Counted from the first letter of the stretch, positions 15,421 to 26,805 are shown. The stretch is 64,000 nucleotides of DNA from Heliocidaris erythrogramma (GCA_025617745.1 CM046873.1:32125101-32189100), one strand, 5' to 3'. The notes: generated from the letters alone by a model not told the origin. Program-made: numbers and translations.

Positions 15421-16636
15421 CAAAATTAAAAGGAGGTCTGTCATAAATGACAGACCACCTAATAACTGTATATGAATGATAGCAAGGAAAAAATATTTTC
15501 CCTAAAAGTTTACTACTATTTTTTTTGGAATAGCAGCGAGATATAAAACATGACGATACAGATATAGTAATTTTAAGCTGACTTGATATAACTCAATGTG
15601 TACACGTATGCACAATTTCAGTAACGTGCATGTGTTGAACACGTAGCTTTTCGAGAGAACTTGTACAAAGAAAATAGATGAAAATTGAAAATAACAAGAT
15701 GAATGCGACTGCGTCTCTTTATATGCCTCCGCCTATATTCAGTTGATGGCTCAAACTGTTCTTGAAATATGGTGCTTACCAGAATAAAAAGCCTACAATT
15801 ACATGTTAAGTGACATCTTTGACATTCGACCTTACACCTTATAATCCAAAATTCTGACCACTTTATCTCCTCCTAGTCATGAATACAAAATAGTTGAGAT
15901 ATTTAATAACAAAGCTAAAAAACCCATTAATTTTCACTAATGACCTCCATGACCTGTCACCTTTGACCTACGTGAACACAAATCTAATCAATACTTCGTC
16001 CTATAGTGATACATACCATGTTTAATGTTAATGTATCAAATGGTTCTTGAGATAAAGTGTTAACAAGGCAAACACCTGCAAATGTAGAATTGACCTCACT
16101 GACCTCTGACCTCACTATGTGATGCACACGAGTATCAAGTTTGAAGTCTATGGCTGAAATTCTTCAAGAGAGTGTTTACAAGGCTATGACCTGTAATTTC
16201 AGAATGGACCTCTATGCATGAACTGTGGCTTAGCCACCCCAAAATCTAATCAGATCGTCTTTCCTTGGTGATACATATTAGCGCCCAGTTTTGAAGTTCA
16301 TACCTCATACTGTTCTTGAGTTATCGCTAGAATGAGGCTAACACCGGAAATTTCAGATATTGACCACTGTGACCTTTGACCTACGTACGCCAAAATCTAA
16401 TCAGATTGTCTTCCCATAGTCATAGATACTAGCACCAAGTTTGAAGTTCATAGCACATGTAGTTCTTTAGAGTTATCGCAAGAACGAGAAAGCGGGACGG
16501 ACAACCCAAAAACATAATGTGTCCAGACCACCGTCGGTGGCGGAGGCATGAAAAAAAGAAGTTTCCGACAAAAGGATATGGTGATCTCCAAAGAAGAAAA
16601 ACACACCCACTGACATAATATTAACAATAAATTCAC

Positions 16637-16750
16637 CTGTTAAGCATGTTGGGCCAATAAAACCAGCTGCACAGTTACAGCTAACGCCATCTACGTCATC
16701 AGTACACGTCCCACCATTCATACACAGATTAAATGCACACTCATCTATAT
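16637..16750 (-). CDS. EGF-like exon, array unit 5 (diverged)
   Basis: A 114-bp phase 1-1 exon with good splice sites, coding (D)IDECAFNLCMNGGTC, then [14 protein letters not shown]. All six cysteines are present. The substitutions (F-L for S-P in the first loop, D-D-V-D-G in the third loop) show it is the oldest surviving copy in the array. The Ca-binding start is intact, but the aromatic residue before cysteine 4 is replaced by Val, which may weaken calcium binding. Confidence 0.8.
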
Positions 16751-17149
16751 CTGGAATGGGGAAAATTTGTGTTTTTTGTGAATAAAGAGATAAAAGACCG
16801 GTTTGTACAAGCATTATAAACACTGATAAACGGTATGATATGCATATACCCATGAGAGTAAAATGATTTATTCCTCCATTATGTTCATTAGTTATCTTTG
16901 ACACAAATGTGGAATATGAAAATAAAACTATAAACTGAATGGATATGAATCATAATAAGGAAAAGACATTTTCATCAAAACTTTAAAATATGAATTTGCT
17001 ACGAAATGGTGCCCAAATGACGTCACGATACTTTAATGTATTTTTAATAAAGTGTATTTTCTTATAGGACCTGATATAAATGGATAAAATATACTTTGAA
17101 TTTTGTAACACAAAATGTGAAATACGAAAATAATACTAAAATAAAATAA

Positions 17150-18310
17150 TTGGTTATGAATGATAGCAAAGAAATGATATTTTCCCTAAAAAATTACTAT
17201 TTTTTTTTGGAATAGCAGCGAGATATAAAACAGAACGATACAGATATAGTATCAAAACGCAATTTTAAGCTGACTTGATATAAATCAATGTGTACACGTA
17301 TGCACAATTTCAGTAACGTACATGTATAGAACACGTAGCTTTTTGAGAGAACTTGTACACAGAAAATAGATGAAAATTGAAAATAACAAGATGAATGCTA
17401 CTGCGTCTCTGATATGCCTCCGCCTATATTCAGTTGATGGCTCAAACTGTTCTTGAAATATTGTGCTTACCAGAATAAAAAGCCTACAATTACATTTTAA
17501 GTGACATCTTTGACATTCGACCTTACACCTTATAATCCAAAATTCCGACCACTTACATACTTGCACTACATACTTGTACCATGTTTAATGTTAATGTATC
17601 AAATGGTTCTTGAGATAAAGTGTTAACAAGGCAAAAACCTGCAAATTTAGAATTGACCTCACTGACCTCTGACCTCACTATGTGATGCACAGGAGTACCA
17701 AGTTTGAAGTTTATGGCTCCAATTTTTCAAGAGAGTGTTAACAAGGCTATGACCTGCAATTTCAGAATTCACCTCTATGCATGAACTTTGGCCTAGCCAC
17801 CCCAAAATCTAATGAGATCGTCTTTCCTTGAGGGTACATATTAGCGCCCAGTTTTGAAGTTCATACCTCATACTGTTCTTGAGTTATCACTAGAATGAGG
17901 CTAACACCGGAAATTTCAGATATTGACCACTGTGACCTTTGACCTTTGACCTACGTACCCCAAAATAGGATATGGCGATCTCCAAAGAAGAAAAACACAC
18001 CTATTAATTAGTTGTCTTTGACACAAATGTGGAATATGCAAATAAAACTAAACTGAATGGATATGAATCATAATAAGGAAAAGTCATTTTCATCAACACT
18101 TTCAAATATGAATTTCTTACGAAATTGTGCTCAAATGACGTCACGATACTTTAATGTATTTTTAATAAAGTGTATTTTCTTATAGGACCTGATATAGATG
18201 GATAAAATATATTTTGAATTATGTAACACAAAATGTGAAATACGGAAATAATACTAAAATAACTGTATATGAATGATAGCACAATATTTCAAGAAAAGTT
18301 TGAGGCTTTA
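17150..18310 (-). repeat. Array unit without exon
   Basis: Intron sequence of the 1,697-bp unit continues here, but the part that should carry the EGF exon is missing. Monomer sequence ending CCCAAAAT (about 17966) is joined to AGGATATGGCGATCTCC and then directly to TTAATTAGTTGTCTTTGACAC (about 18000). The exon and both splice sites are deleted. Confidence 0.7.
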
Positions 18311-18395
18311 ACGGAAAATAGGCGGAGGCATATAAGAGAAGCAGTCGCATTCATCTTGTTATTTTCAATTTTCATCTATTATCTGTGTACAAAAC
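18311..18395 (-). repeat. Inverted fragment of the array unit
   Basis: This piece, containing GCGGAGGCATATAAGAGA, is the reverse complement of the unit segment found near 7365-7425. The array edge therefore includes an inversion or a second element insertion. Confidence 0.65.
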
Positions 18396-18646
18396 GGAAA
18401 AAATACCCCTTAAAAACACAATAGCACAAAATTGTTATGTCATCAAATTGCAATTTTCAGGAGAATTGATATACCGTATATCGATATTTACACGTATGCA
18501 AAATTTCAAGAAGAAAAACACAAAGCTTTCGAGACATCTCATTTTCAAAGAAGTTGATGGAAACTTTTCTACAAAAAAGAAAGAATTTATGACAAAATTA
18601 TATAGTGGTTTTTAAAGAAGTAAAATGATATTAAAAATCTATTCAC

Positions 18647-18760
18647 CTGTTGAGCAGGTCACGTCGGTAAAACCAGCAGCACAGTTACAGCTATAAGAGG
18701 CCACGCCATCTGTACACGTCCCACCATTCACACACGGATTAGATGCACATTCGTCCATGT
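18647..18760 (-). CDS. EGF-like exon upstream of the array
   Basis: 114-bp phase 1-1 exon, acceptor CCCACTATAG, donor CAACAG|GTGAAT. It encodes (D)[15 protein letters not shown], then [17 protein letters not shown] with six cysteines and the aromatic residue before cysteine 4. Its flanks do not belong to the 1,697-bp unit, so it probably resembles the pre-duplication ancestor exon. Confidence 0.85.
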
Positions 18761-18929
18761 CTATAGTGGGAAAGTTACAGGTATTATGAATAAAAAAGGA
18801 CACACGGAAAATTCGGGATTTTTCGCAATCGATGATATTGACCAATCTTAAAATGACTCCCTTTAAAAAAAATCAAATAACAAGGTTTCGTTGTAATAAA
18901 TGAAAGATAATTATCATGATCTATGTCTT

Positions 18930-19440
18930 CGCTCGTTCATTATATGATCTATCTACTCTCGTTGAGGCTGTGCCTGCGGGCATCTATCGTCATGCTGCTC
19001 TTTTACCCCAAAAATGCGCACGCAGTTCCTTCTTGAATACTGCTCTAGTTGATTAATGTAATTGTTGAGAGAAGTGATGGTATTGCCCTCCAACATTTCT
19101 TCAAGTGTGAGATTTGGCAACATGGTCATTTTCTAAATCAAACACGATTCCATTTGGTCGCAAGCTGAGCTGAGCACTAATATCGTTGACCTGCGTCTGG
19201 ATGTCAGCACAAATCTTATATTTTTTTTGCCATAGAAGATTCAATAGTCTCCATTCGATGTACTTGCCCATTAAGCTTGGTCATGATTTCTTCCAGTTTC
19301 TTTTCCACTTCTTCCGCAATGGCATTTACAAATCTGTGCTTTCCAATATTTCCTTTATTATGGTACCTATATACCTCGTCATTGACATCGAGGAAAGTAG
19401 ACTAACAAGATACAAGGAAAACAGGTCAGTTGATCGAAGA
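18930..19440 (-). pseudogene. LINE ORF1 fragment (L1-like), degenerate
   Basis: Minus-strand translation gives a coiled-coil-like stretch (VEKKLEEIMTKLNGQV, RMETIESSMAKK). A short way on follows LNNYINQLEQYSRRNCVRIF, the start of the RNA-binding domain of L1-type ORF1 proteins (the LEQYSRRN...RI.G motif). The fragment is interrupted by frameshifts and stops and is not part of the EGF gene. It may belong to the same L1/Tx1-like family as the RT pieces at 21.8 and 61.2 kb. Confidence 0.6.
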
Positions 19441-19578
19441 TAAGTTGAGGTTCAAACGGCAATTAGAGATAGAAATGAGGCAAGAGACAAATCACCAGAA
19501 ACCACACGTGGGTCAATGTGAACGGTACTGAAGACGGTGCAATTTCAGAATACAGAATCACAGTTAAAAATGCACATA

Positions 19579-20184
19579 CACTGTTAAAAAAATGTGGGTA
19601 TTTTTACAGGAAATTTCCCGGCAGTCGAAAAGCCAGAAGTGCACGTTATTTTTGAGCCTCATGTAAACCTACAGTCTAAAAAATATTTCCGTTTTTTTAC
19701 AGGAAAAAGACTGTAAAATTAAAATAATTTGTAGCCAGTCTCAAGGAAAGTCAGAAAGTCTGTAGTTTTACAGTTATTAGTGGATAGCCATGCTTTATGT
19801 TATCATATTCTCTACCTTAAACTATCCTATCCTAAACATATCCTATCTAGTTAATTCAATTTAATGTAATCTTTTATATGCACCCTCTTAATTTTTTATT
19901 CATTTTGTGACAGTTACTAAATCGGGCGACCCCAAACCATTCACTTACTAAAAACCATGAATATTCATATAAGTGTTTTCCCACATACTTGGTAATTTAA
20001 CAGGGTAACTTGTTAAAATATGAGAAAATGTTTTTTTAACGGTGTTTTTTATCGGGCGATTAAAAATAAATGCTGATTTCCGGTAAACCAACAAACTGTT
20101 GTTTTACAGGAAAAAGCCTGTAAAAATGAAATGACGGCAATAACTTGTAATTTCAAGGGCCACGAAACCTGTAGTTTTACAGTG
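19579..20184. mobile_element. Word-array MITE, word CTGTAAAA, TA target site
   Basis: A 606-bp element flanked by TA on both sides (19577-19578, 20185-20186), with ends CACTGTTAAAA and TAGTTTTACAGTG. The arms contain many copies of TTTTACAGGAAAAAG, ACTGTAAAA and the inverse CTGTAAAA. The unique centre (about 19800-19985) includes AACTATCCTATCC and ATCGGGCGACCCCAAACCAT. That centre is also found in the element at 53399-54202, whose arms carry a different word. TA duplication and short TIR fit a Tc1/mariner-type non-autonomous element. Confidence 0.75.
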
Positions 20185-20199
20185 TACCTAGACAGAAAT

Positions 20200-20820
20200 A
20201 ACCGTCAGTTATGGGGAAATCTTTGATATTTCTGACATTGATCAATCTTCCCCATAGACAGACGGTACGACCGTATATATATCCAACAATGGGTGCGATC
20301 AGCCGACCTGTACTGCGGTCGTTATGCCACCACCCTAATTTTTCACCATTTTCATATAGATCTAGATCTACTGCATTTACTTCAGTTAGAAAGGTCTAGA
20401 CCTTATTTAGGTATTATGGCATTAACAAATGGAAAAAAAATAAAATGACGTAAAATTTGAAACAGAATTAGGACTAAAGTAGCTACGCCTACGGCTACGA
20501 CGTCCAATTCAACGTTCGCTACGTTCCAGATGCCATTCCATCCACACACTCAGTTAATGGCGATCTTTCCCGAGAACCACTTTCAATTCCGACGTCAATT
20601 CTATTATCTGCACCTTACGTACGTCTGCAACGCGAGTACGCTCACGTCTATCAAAGAGGTTAATGGATGGAGACCATTTAATGACGTCATACTCATGAAT
20701 AATTTCGATTCAAGATGGCTGATGACAGTCGTAGACTGTCAGCTAGCGACAGACATGTTGCTATTTTTCTATTGGTCCGTTAAGGATGGTGCTCGGTGCA
20801 TGTGATTGTGTGCAATTTAT
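20200..20820. other. Non-coding stretch
   Basis: Apparently unique sequence with scattered palindromic phrases (ACGTACGT-like) and no exon, RNA gene or transposon ends that I can support. Confidence 0.35.
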
Positions 20821-20838
20821 GTGTGTGTGTACCAGGGA

Positions 20839-20989
20839 CCGCGGAACCAGGGGGGGGGGGGGGGCTGCAGTCCTCCACTTTTTTCAGTAAACCCGTGCAA
20901 ACGTATGGCAGTGCAAAAATGTGGTATACACGCAGCCCCCCCCCCCCCCCCCCCCTAAGCCCCTCCACTTTCCAAGACGTTCCGCGGCG
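20839..20989. repeat. Small inverted repeat with poly-G and poly-C arms
   Basis: CCGCGGAACC followed by a run of about 14 G is mirrored by a run of more than 15 C followed by TTCCGCGG. The centre holds CTCCACTTTTTTCAG. It resembles a short foldback or MITE that carries a homopolymer in each arm; the arms could form G-quadruplex or hairpin structures. Confidence 0.5.
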
Positions 20990-21084
20990 CCTGTGTACTG
21001 TGTACGTGTACGTGTATGTCAGTGTACCGTACGGCACTTTGGTACGGCCATCCGGCAGGACGAACGATATGATACAGTAATGGT

Positions 21085-21258
21085 CCTATGTGTGTGTGTG
21101 TGAGTGTGTGTGTGAGTGTGTGCGTTTGTTTAGCATTATGTCCGAGGACATTTTCGGACAGAGAAGAAAAAAACACACAAAAGATTCCTTTATTCCGTCA
21201 GGCTTGTGTGGCTTTTTTTGCTGCTTGTGTGGCTATTTGAACAATAGAGAGAACAAAT
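21085..21258 (+). mobile_element. Partial word-array element, word GTCCGAGGAC, with GT tract
   Basis: GT repeats are followed by GTCCGAGGACATTTTCGGAC and by CTTTATTCCGTCAGGCTTGTGTGGC. This is the same family as the longer copies at 27118-27455 (inverted) and 63560-63960. Only one end of the element is present. Confidence 0.65.
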
Positions 21259-21839
21259 CGATGCAGCTCGCAGCTCAGCGATCGAGGGAGCTACTCGTTC
21301 TTAGACTGAATACCCAGTCGTTTTATTATTCAGGACAGAGCTATATAAATTATAAGGCCCGTTGAACACGTACGTAGGCCGCCAATAGGGCCTATATAAT
21401 GACTGTATAGATCTACATCTAGTAGTATCTGGTCTAAATTTGAGGTTGAGTTTGAGTTTATTAATATTTAGAACACATTACAGAAATGACAGTATAATCA
21501 TCAGTATAAATAGTAACAATGTTACAGAAATAGGCGTAAGAAAAAGGCGTAAGAATTAAGTAGGCCTAGGCCTAATTACACTAATATAAATGGATTAATA
21601 GGACTATGTAGACATGCATGTTTGTAGATCAATTACACTTGACTGAATTTCATACCGATGCAGTCATATTTATACTAAGCCTAAGGTGAAATTGTTAACT
21701 GGAACTTGAAGTTAGCACAAGTGCTTAAAGTAGTCAAGCCTTTTCAACATGAGTGAAACCTATTCGAAACCTTTTTCAAAATTTATGGCTAGCAGAAAAC
21801 CAGGTAAATTATTATAGGATGTATGAAAAATAATATAAT

Positions 21840-22965
21840 TTATAATAGGTATGGCCTCCCCAATATTCCTCCCCTTCGTATAACCTACTTCATCTCCCAT
21901 AATAATTTCATTCAATACTTCCTTGATCCTTTTGGCCAAAATTTATGTTAGAATCTTGTAATCCATACTAAGAAGGGATATAGGTCTATATTTTTTTAAA
22001 TAAAATGAATCTTTCCATCTTTAGCGATTAACGTAATTACTGCTTGTTTTGGAGACGATGCCAATTCTCCTAATCTATATGCTCCATTTAAAGCCTCTCT
22101 TACAAATCCTCAAATATCAGGCCAAAATGTGTTATCAAATTATGTTGTAAGACCATCATTCCCAGGTGACATATTAGGTTTTAGTTCTTTCAAAATCTCT
22201 AAACATTCTTCATCTGCTATTCTCACTCTCTACTTTACTGATTATATTATTGTAAAACTTTCTGATTTCTTCAGTTATCGTTTTAAGGCCTCTCTTACTA
22301 ATCCTGCAATATCAGGGCAAAATTTGTTATAAAGTTCTGTTGTAAGACCATCATTCCCAGGTGACTTATTAGGTTTTAGTTCTTTCAAAATATCTATACA
22401 TTCTTCATTGCTTATAGGCCCTTCACAGTATTCTCGAGATTCCTTCGTTAATTTCGATAAGTCTTCAAAGAAACTAACATAACAGTCATCTGAATTCTCA
22501 CTCACTACTTTAGTGATTAAATTACTGTAACACTTTTTGATTTCTTCAGTTATCCTTTTTCATCTATACCAATGACACCATGTAACGTTTTAATTTTCTT
22601 AATAGTACTTTTTTGTTATTCTGCATTAACTGATTAAAATATCGCGGATCCCTCTTTCCACTTTCATACAAGGTTCGTGATCGAATCTCCGTTCCTTCAT
22701 TTACGTAGCTATAAATTTCTTTTTTGTATTCTTAAGTTTGTCTAAAATATTCTCACTAGTGTCATTCACCAGCTTCTGTTCTAAATCCTGTACCTGTTTT
22801 TCTAAATTTGTTCTTATCATTCTTCTTTCTATTCCCAATTTTTTAGAAAATTTGTGTGTAAAGCTTCGTATCTTCATTTTCATAAAGTCCCATAGTAACC
22901 TTTTGTCCTTTATTTTTGCTTGTAATTCACATTCAGTAATTTGCTTCATCTCTTTTAAATAATCT
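21840..22965 (-). pseudogene. L1/Tx1-like LINE reverse transcriptase fragment
   Basis: Minus-strand reading gives KELKPNKSPGNDGLT and later KKYRPISLLSMDYKIL, then GDEVGYTKGRNIGEAI. These are the N-terminal RT motifs of L1/Tx1-type LINEs. Further upstream is a charged linker (KDKRLLWDFMKMKIR, KLGIERRMIRTNLEK). Part of the RT region (about 22080-22260) is a tandem repeat of about 22280-22400. Several stops and shifts make it non-functional. The catalytic FADD part is absent. Confidence 0.75.
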
Positions 22966-23291
22966 TAATTTTCACAGAGAGACTATTATTAAATTTCCAA
23001 TATGACCCTCTTTTTTTTCCCCCGATTTTTTTCCTTTTTTGTCAAATGCTAAAATATTGAATGGTGATCCGGGGGCTATTTTTTGGTGAGGACTTGCGCC
23101 ACCGACGAGAGGGGGTAGTATTTGAGGGTCAAAATTAGAGTACCTACATAAAGAGAGTAGCGACAACTCATGATTTGAACGCCATTTTGTTTCATCTGCT
23201 ATGCAACATTTCTATTCAATTCCGATGAGCACCTGCGTGTTCTCAATAGAAATAATTCAAACGCCATTTTGTTTCACGAAAAGTCAGACGT

Positions 23292-24866
23292 CTATAGTTA
23301 TGTTCACACGTACTACATAGCATCGATGCTATGTAAGTTTCAAAAATATTTCCAGTACGTTCAGACAGGCCGTGATCGACTTGCTTCTATCACCCACTCG
23401 TGACTATTCATCGCTCACCCGCTGCCAAAACAATAATTACTGCGCCACACAGAGTGACCCGAGTATAATTGGTATGCATGGTCAAACGCGCGGAAGTTAT
23501 ATGTCTTCATAAATCAACATAATAACACAATAACAATTCATTTGTAATATCGATAATACAATCAAGTAGCAAATACATGTGTTATAATACTTAATTTTAA
23601 ATAAACCTTGTACATGTCAAAATTGACTGAACTTCAATCTTATGCCAAAATAAAACACATGCATGCACACTATATTCTCTGGTAAGCACATGTAAATCAA
23701 TATCTAAAGACCACATCATACTTTAGTTAAGGTCTGATTCTGAAAGAGCAGATTCTCAGCTTTAAAATGATATATAACTCATTGGATGTTCATAACTCAA
23801 TGTACAAAGAGAAGAATGCACAGTCCCTCTTAATGTTACTTCTCAATAAGGGTTTAAAGTTTGCAGTCTATAGAAGCACTCTGACTTGCAAAGTGTTGTG
23901 CTAAGGTGACAAATGGAGGATTAGAACTCAATGAAAATTTCTATGAAGGGATTATCAGATTGTCCTAAAATCTGGCATACTACATAGACATATCCTGTTT
24001 ATCATAGTGCACAAGTATCAATGCAAAAACTTACTCCGGGAGATTTATGGGAGATTAAAATGAGACAAGTATTCAGGGTCGTGAAAAAGAAAAGTAATAC
24101 AATAAAATCCAGAGAAGACACACATAAGTCTGATAAAAAGCTGGCAAAATACCACTTCTAGATTGTTTGGTGCCTCCACATTTCAGACTACTTAGAAAAA
24201 AGTATATCAGGAAATACCCAAAACGAAAATGTGACCATGCATGCCAACCAAAACACATTGATTGATCTCTAACTGAAAATCACACAGTGCGACTTTTGGG
24301 TAGTTTCATGGTGCCTGGTCACATATATAAAAAAGAAAAATATAAAAAGAAGGAACCCCCCCCCCCCAAAAAAAAAATACCCTTCCTTACCACACAGTAT
24401 ACACATTACCCTACTATACCCCTATATACATCACATGAATACATACATTACATTACAGTACCAGATGAAACAGACAGAATGATAATAGAAAAAAAAAAGT
24501 AGGGAAGAGGGTACATCACATGAATACATACATTGCATTATATCATAGCACCACATGAAACAGATAGAATTACAATAGCAGCGAGTGAAGATAGCAGCGA
24601 TTGCGCTCACACGACAAATAGTCACAAGCGCGGTGGGTGGTCTACCGCAAAGCGTCGATGCTTTGTCGCTAGATCCTGAGATTTACTCCTGCTAAACTCG
24701 CTGCAAGAATAGTTTGGAAACTCGCTTCTATCTCGTGACTATCTGCGTTCAGACAGCGTTTGGTCTCGACACTATCTGGTCTTCACCAAAATAGCATCGA
24801 CACCTCGATACCATCGATTCTATCGCTCTACGTGTGAACGTACCTTATGTCGCTATTCTCTATAGA
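23292..24866. mobile_element. Probable foldback element with GTTCACACGTA ends
   Basis: The left side starts TCTATAGTTATGTTCACACG and the right side ends in the inverse, ACGTGTGAACGTACC...CTCTATAG. Both flanks repeat related words (GCATCGATGCTA, ACTCGTGACTAT, GTTCAGACAG) in opposite orientation. The interior (about 23480-24600) is AT-rich and unassigned. It contains a tandem pair of about 78-bp period near 24432-24580 (ACATCACATGAATACATACA) and a poly-C run near 24358-24367. Confidence 0.45.
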
Positions 24867-24889
24867 AAGGTACTCGAGTCAAAATGGGT

Positions 24890-25005
24890 GACAATACGGT
24901 TTATTCCGTCAAGACAAATTATACGGATATAATAAAATGAGCGAACCAAACTAGCAGTTATTTGTGTGGCGCCTTCGGATTTGTCAATCTGTCGGTCAAT
25001 TGAAT
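24890..25005 (+). repeat. Truncated tRNA-like leader repeat
   Basis: ACGGTTTATTCCGTCAA, GATATAATAAAA and GTGTGGCG-CGGAT match the sequence leading into the tRNA-like head at 32075-32240. Here it breaks off and is joined to the flank of the SINE at 25006, so the two tRNA-like repeats are fused. Confidence 0.55.
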
Positions 25006-25278
25006 CTGGTGTCGCCGAAACCACTGACCCGTCTCTGTGGTCTAGTGGTTAAGGCATTGGCGTTCTAAGCCAACGACTCGGGTTCGATTCCCCGCGGAGA
25101 CATTTTTTCAACCTTTGCAAAAAAGGGAGGACAGCTCTGGGGAACTTTGATTTTAGTTACGCAACCATTATTCTCTCATCTCCTTTCACATTGTATTTAT
25201 TTCCACGAGAGTTGCCAAAGCTGTTGTATATGTTATTTCCTTGCAATTATAATATATATATATATATATTTATATATA
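25006..25278 (+). mobile_element. tRNA-headed SINE, most complete copy
   Basis: A tRNA-like head (25031-25101) is followed by a body starting ACATTTTTTCAACCTTTGCA, AGGACAGCTCTGGGGAACTT and TTACGCAACCATTATTCTC, and by an AT-rich tail. The same body follows tRNA-like heads at 43161-43386 (minus), 43919-44140 and 44477-44640, and occurs alone at 43765-43900 (minus). Repetition of head plus body plus tail is the hallmark of a SINE. The tail is interrupted by the Tc1 element at 25279. Confidence 0.7.
25031..25101 (+). tRNA. tRNA-Arg(TCT)-like head of the SINE
   Basis: A 71-nt cloverleaf: acceptor GTCTCTG/CGGAGAC pairs (one G-T), D stem GTCT/AGGC pairs, and anticodon stem TTGGC/GCCAA is perfect with loop GTTCTAA. 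T33 followed by TCT would read AGA. The T stem (TCGGG/CCCCG) has one mismatch, while the copy near 44480 has a perfect T stem. A and B boxes are intact. As the same head occurs several times with one body, it is best read as a SINE promoter; a working tRNA gene is less likely but possible. Confidence 0.55.
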
Positions 25279-26721
25279 CAGTCGTCCTCAAAATTATTCA
25301 TACCCCTTGGTGATTCATTGACTTTGCTGATCATTATGAATCAATACCATTGTGATTAAAGCTTGTAACCGTTCAGTACACTTTCCCGATGCTTCTGGAG
25401 GTATCTACTGAGATAGCAGGCCAATACCTGGTACCCAATGGCTTAATTTCCTTGAGGATGTTGTCCAGAGATGCCTTCACCTGTTCTTCAGGGCATTCCT
25501 TGGATTTAAAGGAGATTTAATGTATACAAGGGGTGTAGTTATTAAGTTAGTGGTTACGGGACTATGATACTGCTATTTTCATTCAGTTTTCTGCTTATTT
25601 TGATGAAAAGTTTACTCTGAAGACGAAGAAAAACACTCTTCCTGGAGAGACCTTCCGCGGAGCCCTTCCATGTTGTACTGTCTGAGAGGGAGTTTGCCCT
25701 CATAAGGTTTATGAAGGCCATGGTAGATGTCTAAATGTTAGTTGGTGCCATTTTAATCAGTTTGTTCAGTTACACAAACTGACACACTTGGATCTGGACA
25801 CCTGCCATAAGTTCCTTCACAAGTGGGTACTCTGGTGAAGCTTAAATACTGTCTTTATTTCCCTGTGTGCCGTCTAATTGGTAGCATTTTGTCCTCTGCA
25901 GCTGGTACCATTGAGGGAATATTGTATAAAGTTAGTTCCCACTGATATCAAGGCTTGTACCCACCATACCAAGGATAGTATCAAAAAATGAAAATTGGCA
26001 CAGTAAAAGTCAAAAAGTCAAAATCAATGGACCTGGCATCATGGCCATGAAATGACTTAAACATCACACTAACACACTAATATGGCCTTCCTGAGCAGTC
26101 TGATTGAGAATGGAACCAAAGAATGAGGGCGAATCCCTCTCAGACAGTGCATCAGGGAAGGACTCTAGGAAAGATCTCTCCAGGAAGAGTGTTTAACTTC
26201 ATCATAAGCACAAAATTTTCATTAACATAAATGAAAAACTGAAGGAAAATATTAATATCACAGTCGCGTAACCACTAGGTCAATAATTACACACCTTGTA
26301 TACATTAAATCTCCTTTAAATCCAAGGAATGCCCTGAAGCTCAAGTGAAGACAACATCATCAGGGAAATTAAGCCATTGGATACCAGGTATTGGCCTGCT
26401 ATCTCAGTAGAGACCTCCAGAAGCGTTGGGACAGTGTACTGAAGTGTTTAACAAGCTTTAATCACATAGGAATTGATTCACGTTTACCGACAACAATGAA
26501 TCACCAAGGGTATGAATAATTTTGAACATCACCAAATTTGGATAACTCACTTTTTCTATTGTTATGCAAATGAATTGAAACCCAAAACAGCATTCATTTG
26601 TATATGACAATTAAATGTATTTAAGTGATGTGCAAGTAAATCCCAGTTCCCCTTTCATTTTTCTGAAAAATGCAAAATTCTCCAATTTTCTAAGGGGTAT
26701 GAATAATTTTGAGGACGACTG
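25279..26721. mobile_element. Tc1/mariner-like foldback element, non-autonomous
   Basis: Perfect terminal repeats CAGTCGTCCTC/GAGGACGACTG continue as AAAATTATTCATACCCCTT, an end typical of Tc1-like transposons. Long inverted arms extend about 450 bp: GGCCAATACCTGGTACCCAA near 25420 matches the inverse near 26385, and TCTCTCCAGGAAGAGTGTTT near 26190 matches the inverse near 25635. A second inner copy of the end occurs at about 26507-26527. No transposase reading frame remains. It inserted at TA in the AT tail of the SINE. Confidence 0.8.
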
Positions 26722-26805
26722 AATATATTATATATATACATATTAATGGTCATCTAGGACCTTAAGGTGGTCAACATTACTACATTGTTGTTAATGGGGT
26801 CACGA
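26722..26805. other. Short AT-rich spacer
   Basis: Remainder of the SINE AT tail and unassigned sequence. Confidence 0.3.

Larger units (their letters stand above)
12246..15462 (-). mobile_element. Non-autonomous Helitron2/Helentron-like element
   Basis: A 3,217-bp insertion with no target duplication. The empty site (ACTAAAATAACTG) is visible in the sister units at about 7150 and 8846. On the minus strand the 3' end has a 9-bp perfect stem with a 5-nt loop followed 8 nt later by a terminal CTAG, and the next flanking base is T. The minus-strand 5' end TTAGGTGGTCTGTC recurs inverted, perfect over 14 bp, just before the 3' hairpin. Such asymmetric terminal inverted repeats are typical of Helitron2/Helentron elements. 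The interior holds TGA-rich arrays and a tRNA-like remnant. No Rep/helicase is encoded. Confidence 0.75.

Noticed and set aside
20780-21176. Several overlapping Pro/Gly-rich and Thr/His-rich ORFs
   Set aside because: They come from poly-G/C and GT microsatellite tracts.
25031-25101. Functional tRNA-Arg(TCT) gene
   Set aside because: Not excluded, but the same head with the same 3' body occurs at least three more times, so a SINE head is the better reading; one T-stem mismatch is present.
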